From Christensenella sp. UBA5394 (GTDB taxonomy: Bacteria > Bacillota > Clostridia > Christensenellales > CAG-138): a stretch of 19,258 nt of DNA. The notes beneath the pieces were generated by a model. The model did not search any database. It was not told the DNA's origin and saw only the letters and a program-made list of their open reading frames with translations. The position numbers and the translations under genes are program-made. This document shows, piece after piece, positions 13,515 to 19,258 of the stretch (position 1 is its first letter; each line of letters begins with the position of its first letter). The DNA lies in assembly GCA_002409725.1 (NCBI GenBank), contig DHOI01000015.1:28155-47412 (forward strand). The letters are read 5' to 3'.

Positions 13515-13983
13515 TTTTTTATGTAGACCCATATAGGGATGATCCAGACGGTAGCCTAGCTTCTCCACCAGGTCCATGGAGCGTCTTTTGACCAATCCGC
13601 TTGCAGGGCCACTCCACATCGATGGGCCGCAGGGCGTAAGGCGCCGCGAAGGCTTGCGAAAAGCCTGCCAGCTTTGCCGTGTTGAACGCATCCGGCTCCT
13701 TTTTGATGGCATAGAACAGGGCCTTCCACCCCGTCGCCCCAAGCGGCTTCGACCGCCTCTCCCTAAGCCCCATCCCTGCGTACGATGATTGGCGCAGCCG
13801 CCCGGGCACCTGGCCCTTGTTGGGCGCGCCCACAAAGGAGCAAAAGTCGCCCACCACAAACTGGGCTGCGGTAGGGCTTTCCTCGTCATCAACTAGGACA
13901 TAGCACATACGGCCCTACAGGCACGAGAGGATTATCGCCTTCTCCCAGCCGGCAAAGAGAGCGGGGCGAGCTTGTTTAGTTAA
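13515..13983 (-). pseudogene. Decayed GNAT acetyltransferase with nonsense, internal deletion and frame change
   Basis: Reading the minus strand from about 13983, one frame gives ARPALFAGWEKAIILSCL, then an in-frame TAG (13915-13917), then GRMCYVLVDDEESPTAAQ, FVVGDFCSFVGAPN and YAIKKEPDAF. This is the N-terminal half of a GNAT_acetyltran-type family whose members have about 260 residues. Near 13600-13615 the similarity moves to another frame, which supplies only the family's C-terminal end (MDLVEKLGYRLDHPYMGLHKK split by eye). The catalytic middle of about 100 residues is missing. Three lesions (nonsense, deletion, frame change) make it a clear pseudogene. Family identity rests on remembered motifs. 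Confidence 0.75.
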
Positions 13984-14214
13984 CCAAGGAGATACCCCGT
14001 CATAGAAAGGGTTCCCAGCACGCGCCCCTCGAATAATGCGGGCATCTACTGCATATTCGTTCCCCCGTTTTAGCGATCCATATGATCTTTTGCTTGGAGC
14101 ATTATATCATGCGGCCGCACCAGGGGCAATCGACAAACAAGCGGGACATCCGCTCGGGGCGCAAAAGCCGCCGGGCCGCATATGCTACTAATAAATATCT
14201 AAGGAGTTCCTTCC

Positions 14215-14799
14215 ATGAATTGTTCTCAAGGGATGCCGGATACGACCATATGCCCCAACCCTATCAAGCAGTTTGAGCTGCTAGCCGGCATGCGGCTGGT
14301 TTGGTCGCAGCACGTATATTGGACGCGCCTGCTCCTCATCAGCATTGCGGAGCGGCTCAAGGATCAAAACGCCACCACAGCCCGTCTGCTGCAAAACCCG
14401 GCGGATATCGCCAAGATATTCGCCCAGTATTATCCGGTCAGCGCAGCCGCTACCATCGAGCAGCTTTTGACCGAGCATCTACAGATCGGGGCTGAGCTGA
14501 TCACCGCCCTGCGTGATGAACAGACGGCACAGGCGCAGGCGCTCACGCGGCGCTGGTATCAAAACGCCGATCAAATGGCGGATGCTTTCAGCGGCATCAA
14601 CCCTTTTTACGAACGGGAAGTGGTACGCAACATGCTTTATACCCACCTTGAGCTAACCACCAAGGAGGTGGCCGCGCGCCTTGCGGGCAACTACCCTGAA
14701 GATATCGCGGCTTTTGACCAGGTCGAGCGGCAGGCCATGGAGATGGCGGACTACTTTTCCGCCGGCATCATGCACCAGTTCCCACAGCGGTTCGTTTAA
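14215..14799 (+). CDS. Uncharacterised helical protein with three-fold histidine repeat
   Basis: This 194-residue protein is predicted to be all alpha-helical. I recognise it as a conserved family of Clostridia without a known function (WSQHVYWTR, LLQNPADIA, HLELT, MADYFSAGI, QFP near the end), sometimes given unsupported names. Three units of about 55 residues follow each other: each has a His (H33, H88, H144) and, 28-29 residues later, a [NQ]-x-x-x-[IM]-A-like helix (N61, N117, Q173). Three histidines on a helical bundle could bind a metal, as in DinB-type folds, but this is inference. There is no signal peptide or membrane segment. The start has a perfect AAGGAG 8 bases upstream. The 200 bases before it show no gene and no clear promoter. 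Confidence 0.8.
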   Translation: MNCSQGMPDTTICPNPIKQFELLAGMRLVWSQHVYWTRLLLISIAERLKDQNATTARLLQNPADIAKIFAQYYPVSAAATIEQLLTEHLQIGAELITALRDEQTAQAQALTRRWYQNADQMADAFSGINPFYEREVVRNMLYTHLELTTKEVAARLAGNYPEDIAAFDQVERQAMEMADYFSAGIMHQFPQRFV

Positions 14800-14809
14800 G
14801 AAATAAGAA

Positions 14810-14836
14810 ATATCCCCCGGCAAAGCCGGGGGATAT
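14810..14836 (-). terminator. Terminator of the 5'-nucleotidase gene
   Basis: A perfect 12-bp stem (ATATCCCCCGGC and its complement) with an AAA loop is followed on the minus strand by TTTCTTATTTCTT. It lies 22 bases after the nucleotidase stop and 10 bases after the convergent gene, so it may serve both. Confidence 0.82.
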
Positions 14837-14858
14837 CGTACGTTCGCCTTGCGCCGCT

Positions 14859-16526
14859 TTACTGGGCGGCAACGATGCGCTCCTGGCCGTAGGGATTGGC
14901 GTAATCCGCGCCGATCACGCCGCCAAGATAGTCGGTGATATAGTTGATAAGCACCTGGTTATCCAGCATGATGGCATCCTGTAGCAGGGTGTTATCCTGG
15001 AACATGGTGTAGCCGTCGCCCGCGTTTTTGATCAGGTAGTCGTGGCAGGCGAGCGTGTAGGTCTTGGCCGGGTCGATGGGCTGATCGCCCACCATCACAT
15101 TCTGCACACGGCGATCCCCATCCACGGAAACGAAGAGGCCGTTTTCATCCAGCGTTACGGAGGAAGGCGTTTTGACGTTGATCTCAAAGCTGAGGCCGGA
15201 AACCTGCAGGAAACCACCATTCTCTTCCGGCATAACGCGCACGCTCATTTCCAGCGCGTCCAAAATCTCCTGGCCCGTGGCCTCGATCACGCATAGAGAA
15301 TTGCCAAAGGGATGCACGGAAATGATCTGGCCCAAGGTGATATCCCCGGCCGGGATGGAAGCGCGAACGCCGCCGCCGTTGACGATAGCGATATCCGCAC
15401 CCCCGATGGCACGATAAGCATCTGCGCAAAGGTCGCCCAGGTTGGTTTCCGCATTGCGGACGATGCGCACATCCGTGCCCGGCTCGTTGATGGTGAGGTC
15501 AACATCCGTCTTCGCCACCACGGCGCCCAGCATCTCTTCAAATTCCGCCTGGGCGGACTTGATGAAGCCGTCCACATCCGCATCCTTTTCAGCGTAATCG
15601 CTGATCAGGCCGGTGGTCATATTGCCGGATTTGGTCAAAAGCAGCATGCCGATGGATTCAAGCTTGGTGCCCGTAGAAGAGAGCAGCGTCCATTCCCCAT
15701 TCTTGTTTTTGATGCGCTCGGATTCGAGAGCGCTATGAGAGTGGCCATCCAGCACCACGTCGATGCCGGAGGTGTTCAGGATCACTTCGCTGGAAGTCCA
15801 GGGCGAAGCATCCATGGTGACGCCCAAATGCGCCAGGCCGATCACATAATCTGCGCCCGCAGCCCGGGCTGCGTCCACGGCGGATTGCACCGCCGCATAT
15901 ACTTTTTCGCCCTTGGCATCCTGCAAGAAACCGTAAACGAACTCGCCGGTCTCATCCTGGAAATAGGCCGGAGTGGAAGACGTGAGGGTCTTGGGCGTGG
16001 TGATGCCCACAAAGGCGAATTGCAGGCCGTCCACTTCCAGCATGGTATAAGGCTCGAGCACTTGCTTGCCGGTCTTTAGGTCTGTAAAGTTAGCGCTCAC
16101 ATAGGGGAATTTGGCCTGCTCCACCAGCTCGAAGAAGCGTGGCATGCCGTAATCAAACTCATGGTTGCCGATCGTCGCTACATCATAGCCGATCTCATTC
16201 ATGATATCGATGATGATGGAGCCTTTGGAAACAGTGCCGATGGGCGCTCCCTGCACGGCGTCCCCCACATCCACTAGCAGCACGTGGTTGCCCTCGGCTT
16301 CCAATTGTTTCTTGTAAGCCGCCAGGCCCGCATAGCCGATAGCATCATCCACAGCGCAATGCACGTCGTTTGTATACAGGATAACCAAGTCCTTTTGCAG
16401 TTGAGCAGGCGCTTCCGTAGCCGTTGGCGTCGGCTCCGCAGTTGTGGGGGCCGTCGCAGGCGTTTGGGCGCACGCCGTGGTCAGGAGCATCGCAAGCACA
16501 GCAAGAGCGGTTAGGATTTTCCTCAT
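14859..16526 (-). CDS. 5'-nucleotidase/2',3'-cyclic phosphodiesterase lipoprotein
   Basis: This 555-residue secreted metallophosphatase removes phosphate from nucleotides outside the cell, supplying nucleosides and phosphate. The signal peptide ends in LTTAC (Cys19), a lipobox, followed by a Pro/Thr/Ala linker to residue 42. The metallophosphatase domain shows ILYTNDVH (D54, H56), GDAVQG (88-93), GNHEFD (120-125), AHLG (H233) and GHSH (261-264). The C-terminal 5'-nucleotidase domain shows NLGDLCADAYR, NGGGVRA (383-389), GGFLQVSG (437-444) and AGDGYTMF (502-509), where the substrate base stacks. All motifs are intact. The start at 16526 follows GGAGG by 8 bases. A TGGTAAAAT extended -10-like box about 50 bases upstream may be its promoter. 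Confidence 0.93.
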   Translation of the reverse strand: MRKILTALAVLAMLLTTACAQTPATAPTTAEPTPTATEAPAQLQKDLVILYTNDVHCAVDDAIGYAGLAAYKKQLEAEGNHVLLVDVGDAVQGAPIGTVSKGSIIIDIMNEIGYDVATIGNHEFDYGMPRFFELVEQAKFPYVSANFTDLKTGKQVLEPYTMLEVDGLQFAFVGITTPKTLTSSTPAYFQDETGEFVYGFLQDAKGEKVYAAVQSAVDAARAAGADYVIGLAHLGVTMDASPWTSSEVILNTSGIDVVLDGHSHSALESERIKNKNGEWTLLSSTGTKLESIGMLLLTKSGNMTTGLISDYAEKDADVDGFIKSAQAEFEEMLGAVVAKTDVDLTINEPGTDVRIVRNAETNLGDLCADAYRAIGGADIAIVNGGGVRASIPAGDITLGQIISVHPFGNSLCVIEATGQEILDALEMSVRVMPEENGGFLQVSGLSFEINVKTPSSVTLDENGLFVSVDGDRRVQNVMVGDQPIDPAKTYTLACHDYLIKNAGDGYTMFQDNTLLQDAIMLDNQVLINYITDYLGGVIGADYANPYGQERIVAAQ

Positions 16527-16621
16527 GTTCGTTTCCTCCATATACAAATTTATCCAGGTGGTAATGCTATTTTACCATACCCGGCCTCATCCGGCCATAT
16601 ATATTCATACTTTAACTGGAG

Positions 16622-16795
16622 ATGGAGCAGAACCTGAAATGTGGGGCTTTGTATATAAACCCTTGGAACATCCGGGTGTCTGATATGGATGCAGATACAT
16701 ATTTTAAAGCAATCTCGTCCTTGCAGACAAATAAAAAAGTTGGAATGTTATCTAGTTTCTTTGATGTGCCATTAGGTCAAAATAGATACAGGTAG
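16622..16795 (+). CDS. Possible small ORF or gene fragment
   Basis: A 57-residue open frame (MEQNLKCGALYINPW..., ending DVPLGQNRYR) lies in the otherwise empty 285-base gap between the nucleotidase and acetyltransferase genes. GGAG touches the ATG, too close for a normal ribosome site, and I recognise no family. It may be the end of a lost gene. Nothing else is visible in this gap apart from the nucleotidase promoter region. Confidence 0.2.
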   Translation: MEQNLKCGALYINPWNIRVSDMDADTYFKAISSLQTNKKVGMLSSFFDVPLGQNRYR

Positions 16796-16811
16796 TGTAC
16801 GCTCATTTACT

Positions 16812-17288
16812 TTACAAGTTCATGATATATATTCCGTTTGTTTCATCAAAATAAAAGCCACAGGACAATAGTGTATTGCAGGATGGCTTATTTTCAGGCT
16901 CTGGCTGGACAATGATACGTTTGGCGTTTTCACAGGACTTAATCATTTCAATCAATTGCTTGATAATAGCTTTTCCATGGCCCTTTTTCAGATAAGAAGT
17001 ATCACCAATCATATAATCAATGCTATAGGTGCCTTCAATTTCAGCATTGCCATGCCAATCCTCGCCGCTGTTGCAGTACTCATAATACTGGCAAAAACCT
17101 ATGGGTTTCCCATCAACATCAACAATGAAATGGTGCAACCATATATAATCACTATTTCTCTTTTCAACTTCGTCAATCCAATCCAGTGGGTCATGATACC
17201 ATTCGGCGATATGAGTCAAATATAGCCATTTTTTGAACAACGGTACATCTTCATCACAGAACTCCCGCAGTATTATTGTTTGGTTCAT
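16812..17288 (-). CDS. GNAT acetyltransferase, AAC(6')-like
   Basis: This 158-residue GNAT protein has the N-terminal LREFCDEDVPLFKKWL and HIAEWYHDP motifs typical of the aminoglycoside 6'-N-acetyltransferase/siderophore acetylase branch (Acetyltransf_8). Its acetyl-CoA-binding motif A is DYMIGDTSYLKKGHGKA (91-107). It would transfer acetyl from acetyl-CoA to an amine; resistance to an aminoglycoside is possible but cannot be concluded from sequence alone. The start at 17288 is preferred over a TTG at 17297, with GGGAG 10 bases upstream. The gene is clearly more AT-rich than the genes around 5000-16500, which suggests acquisition from another source. Confidence 0.82.
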   Translation of the reverse strand: MNQTIILREFCDEDVPLFKKWLYLTHIAEWYHDPLDWIDEVEKRNSDYIWLHHFIVDVDGKPIGFCQYYEYCNSGEDWHGNAEIEGTYSIDYMIGDTSYLKKGHGKAIIKQLIEMIKSCENAKRIIVQPEPENKPSCNTLLSCGFYFDETNGIYIMNL

Positions 17289-17405
17289 ATGCAGCAATCT
17301 CCCAATAAATACAAATAGCCTTCATTTCAGTATTACATAAAAAATCAGATTAAAAAAGATATAAACTGCGGAGCACCCTCCCAGATGGCATAGCATCAAC
17401 AACTT

Positions 17406-17434
17406 TTGACTTTTTATGGTATGGTTGTTATTAT
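17406..17434 (+). promoter_or_regulatory. Promoter of the membrane protein gene at 17482
   Basis: TTGACT (17406-17411), a 17-base spacer and TATTAT (17429-17434), about 47 bases before the start codon. Confidence 0.8.
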
Positions 17435-17481
17435 TAAGGAAACACTTCTCGATTGGCAAATACATTGGAGGCTAACTCACC

Positions 17482-18414
17482 ATGAAAAACCTAAGCTTTG
17501 GCGCAAAGATGATTTTGCTTGGCGTTGCATTTTTCTTTGTAAGGAATGTGACTAATGAGATGGGGCGCTCAATCGGGATAGGCCCACGTTATTCAGGGGA
17601 TGGAATAATCATCGGTTCTGCTGTTATGGTCGGCGTTGGGCTAATTGCGCTTCTGTTTCAAAAGGTCACGCACAAGGAGCCACAGCCACCTAGTACGGAA
17701 GCATCCGCGCGGGAGCAAGAAAAGGCCACTTCCAACGAAAATCAGCTTTCGGATGAGCAAAATATTCTGCCCGCCAAGGGAGCGCCGCCCGTGTTGGAAA
17801 AAGTGCCGGACGTCGCTTCTGCCGTGCCCCCTTTTTACGAAACGCCGGCAGAAGCGTCCGCTCCCCCCGAAATCCTGTCAGAAGTTTCTCCTGTGCCCCC
17901 AGTTGATCAACCCGTAACACAGGGTACCACCAGGAGAAGCAACAAGAAGGTGCTTTATTTTTTTATCGGGATTTCTGCCATTCTCTTGGCAGTATGGGGA
18001 ATAAATTCAGCCTCATCGGCATCCGAGGCGCGAAAAAATAAAATCAATAGCGTAATTGAATCTCTTGGCGGCAGTTATTATAACGACGGCAAAACGAGCA
18101 TGGAAATCTGGTACAACCAAGAAAGCAATGAGTTAGTTATGGAAGGCATCCACGAAGGGATTTCTTTTGACTTCTTGGAACTATTGTATTATTCGAATGA
18201 GAACGGAGATTCCGCCGCCTGGACGGATGTGCGCGCTGAATTGATTACCCAGGTGGCGTGCGTAAAAAACGCTCTAGATAAAGAGGGACTTTCAGATGTC
18301 GTCCCGGTCTTGCGAGTGATGGATTCCGGAAAAGGGAAGGCTCCGTTATTAGTCATTGAAGGGTCTCGCGTAAGCTATGACTATTTTGAAGTATACAAAA
18401 GCATGCGGGAGTAA
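17482..18414 (+). CDS. Unrecognised membrane protein with Pro-rich linker
   Basis: This 310-residue protein has two N-terminal membrane helices (about 8-22 and 41-59), a disordered linker rich in Pro, Glu, Ala and Ser (64-153), a third membrane helix (157-174) and a C-terminal domain of about 135 residues with no motif I know. The C-terminal domain has alternating hydrophobic and acidic stretches (SLGGSYYNDGKTSMEIWY, DSAAWTDVRAEL). The protein begins with a good GGAGG 10 bases before ATG and has a near-consensus promoter. It stands alone, divergent from the acetyltransferase. Three helices would put linker and C-terminal domain on opposite sides of the membrane. Function unknown. Confidence 0.75.
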   Translation: MKNLSFGAKMILLGVAFFFVRNVTNEMGRSIGIGPRYSGDGIIIGSAVMVGVGLIALLFQKVTHKEPQPPSTEASAREQEKATSNENQLSDEQNILPAKGAPPVLEKVPDVASAVPPFYETPAEASAPPEILSEVSPVPPVDQPVTQGTTRRSNKKVLYFFIGISAILLAVWGINSASSASEARKNKINSVIESLGGSYYNDGKTSMEIWYNQESNELVMEGIHEGISFDFLELLYYSNENGDSAAWTDVRAELITQVACVKNALDKEGLSDVVPVLRVMDSGKGKAPLLVIEGSRVSYDYFEVYKSMRE

Positions 18415-18493
18415 ATGCTTACGCTAACAACCTATAAGAAAAGAGGGGGTGGCATATAGCCGCTCCCCGTTCTGTTACCCGAGGTAGATATCT

Positions 18494-18790
18494 TTAGTAT
18501 GTTTTCCTCACCGTTTCTTGGGCGTTTGTAATAACATTTTTCAAAAGCTTTGCCTTTTTTTCGTCAGTGAGGATATCGTACTTAATGCTTCTCATGGCAT
18601 CATCCAGCGCCCGGTATACGCTCGAACCCATGTTCATTTTAAACTGCGTAAACTCGTCCTCGTAAAGCGTATATTCCATCCCGTCGCGCTTTAGGCTCCG
18701 CAAGGGATAGTTTCGGGGAATTACCTCCGGGTCGTCAGTCTCGGAGAATTCACGCACGATCTCCTTATCCACATCCGTCGTGTCCGCCTT
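18494..18790 (-). pseudogene. C-terminal fragment of a probable phage protein
   Basis: About 98 residues (HDKADTTDVDKEIV to ETVRKTY) end in a natural stop. The end, with YTLYEDEFTQFKMNMG, a LTDEEK-like LTDEKKAKLL and NAQETVRKTY, resembles the tail of long structural proteins of clostridial phages. The frame stays open to 18883, but beyond about 18790 it runs antisense to the integrase remnant. That upstream part is therefore not authentic, and the gene is cut at its N-terminal side. Family assignment is weak. Confidence 0.5.
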
Positions 18791-18793
18791 ATC

Positions 18794-18976
18794 ATGGAGA
18801 AACTTGACATAAAAGACAGGGTTCCATATTCTTGCCGCCATACCTTTGCAAACCTCATGAAGAACGTGCAAGGCTCCAGACAAAGCCGCCCTAATGGGGC
18901 ACTCAGATGCATCCAGACCAAAGCCTATCAGTCGCCCGATTATGAGAGCCTACGGGCTATTACCGATAAAATATAG
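18794..18976 (+). pseudogene. Remnant of a tyrosine recombinase (integrase) C-terminal end
   Basis: The plus strand encodes VPYSCRHTFANLMKNV, the conserved R-x-x-H box of phage-type integrases. The next expected box is in the neighbouring frame (DKAALMGHSDAS, near 18876-18912). The end returns to the first frame (TKAYQSPDYESLRAITDKI, stop at 18976), with the catalytic Tyr in AYQS. Two compensating frame changes and loss of everything upstream make it inactive. It points toward the 3' end of tRNA-Pro(CGG) 153 bases away, the usual place for integration. Confidence 0.8.
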
Positions 18977-19017
18977 CCTTTGGATGCCCCAATTTCTGTG
19001 CGAAAGCGGGGCAATTT

Positions 19018-19048
19018 GTTGTCGGTACGCGTTGTCGATAATGTTGTC
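19018..19048 (+). repeat. Three direct repeats of GTTGTC
   Basis: GTTGTC occurs at 19018-19023, 19031-19036 and 19043-19048 (13- and 12-base periods) between the integrase remnant and the tRNA. These may be arm-type recombinase sites of the lost element. The hexamer is short, so chance is possible. Confidence 0.35.
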
Positions 19049-19093
19049 TGTAAGCTAGGTTTTTATAGTTTCTTATAGGCTTGTCAGAAAAGA

Positions 19094-19127
19094 AAAGAAC
19101 CCGTTCCCTTAGGGAAACAGGCTCTTT
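19094..19127 (-). terminator. Terminator of the tRNA-Pro(CGG) transcript
   Basis: An imperfect stem of about 15 bp with wobble pairs (AAAGAACCCGTTCCC against GGGAAACAGGCTCTTT) is followed on the minus strand by TTCTTTT. It begins 3 bases after the tRNA CCA end. Confidence 0.75.
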
Positions 19128-19129
19128 CT

Positions 19130-19206
19130 TGGTCGGGGCGACAGGATTTGAACCTGCGACCTTTTGGTCCCGAACCAAACGCGCTACCAAACTGCGCTAC
19201 GCCCCG
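19130..19206 (-). tRNA. tRNA-Pro, anticodon CGG
   Basis: This 77-base cloverleaf has acceptor CGGGGCG paired with CGCCCCG, C1-G72 as expected for Pro, and an encoded CCA. The anticodon stem TTTGG/CCAAA holds the loop TTCGGGA, giving anticodon CGG, which reads CCG. Its 3' end faces the integrase remnant. It lies 3 bases from the next tRNA, so both probably come from one precursor. Confidence 0.96.
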
Positions 19207-19209
19207 GCA

Positions 19210-19258
19210 TGGAGCCAACGAGGGGACTCGAACCCCTGACCTGCTGATTACGAATCAG
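19210..19258 (-). tRNA. tRNA-Thr, anticodon CGT (partial, cut by the window end)
   Basis: The 3' part of a tRNA with encoded CCA, 3' acceptor strand CGTTGGC, a T arm with AGGGG/CCCCT and TTCGAGT, and the anticodon loop TTCGTAA, giving CGT. The D arm and 5' acceptor strand lie beyond 19258. Confidence 0.88.

Noticed and set aside
18791..18883. Upstream part of the minus-strand phage-like frame
   Set aside because: It is antisense to the conserved integrase R-x-x-H box, so only the part below about 18790 is accepted.
18960..19190. Open frame of 76 codons on the minus strand
   Set aside because: Its start is translated tRNA-Pro(CGG) ([12 protein letters not shown] is the T arm read as protein).
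1..19258. CRISPR array or complete insertion sequence
   Set aside because: No regularly spaced repeats of 24-40 bases and no transposase were seen anywhere; the only direct repeats are the internal domain duplication at 1719-2640 and the short GTTGTC set.

Overview
The window looks like the chromosome of an anaerobic Gram-positive bacterium of the Clostridia (Bacillota). The signs are strong AGGAGG-type ribosome binding sites, sigma-A-type promoters, lipoproteins with Gram-positive-style signals, CDGSH Fe-S and Gx/NusG-II proteins, and a PPDK-type enzyme. The genus cannot be fixed from the sequence. Most genes are moderately GC-rich. Two AT-rich patches (about 4040-4990 and 16600-17480) stand apart from this background.

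Left part (1-3835): a small holin-like membrane protein, then a minus-strand flavin-protein cluster. In transcription order the cluster is a NusG domain II protein, a Gx-family membrane protein, a lipoprotein with two tandem FMN-binding-type domains, a terminator, and apbE (FMN transferase). It starts from a clear promoter at 3807-3835 whose transcript would begin with a perfect 20-bp palindrome. The gene set resembles the core of extracytosolic flavin electron-transfer loci: ApbE attaches FMN to an exported lipoprotein, and the two membrane proteins probably feed it electrons.

Middle left (3836-5038): an AT-rich island with terminators, a ribosomal protein L25/Ctc gene that seems to start at a non-standard ATT codon, and a tRNA-Pro(GGG) with its own strong promoter.

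Centre (5039-12145, plus strand): cardiolipin synthase, then a two-gene operon. The first gene encodes a 1361-residue PPDK-like protein that keeps the ATP-grasp and phosphohistidine domains. It lacks the PEP/pyruvate TIM barrel and carries about 870 unrecognised residues at its N terminus. The second encodes a long, divergent GAPDH-like protein. This operon is the best candidate for an undescribed system.

Right part (12146-19258): a double-CDGSH protein, a nucleoside deaminase, a decayed GNAT acetyltransferase, an uncharacterised helical protein with a three-fold histidine repeat, a 5'-nucleotidase lipoprotein, an AAC(6')-like acetyltransferase and an unrecognised membrane protein. The window ends in mobile-element debris (a probable phage-protein fragment and a broken tyrosine integrase) next to tRNA-Pro(CGG) and a partial tRNA-Thr(CGT), which looks like an old tRNA-linked integration site.
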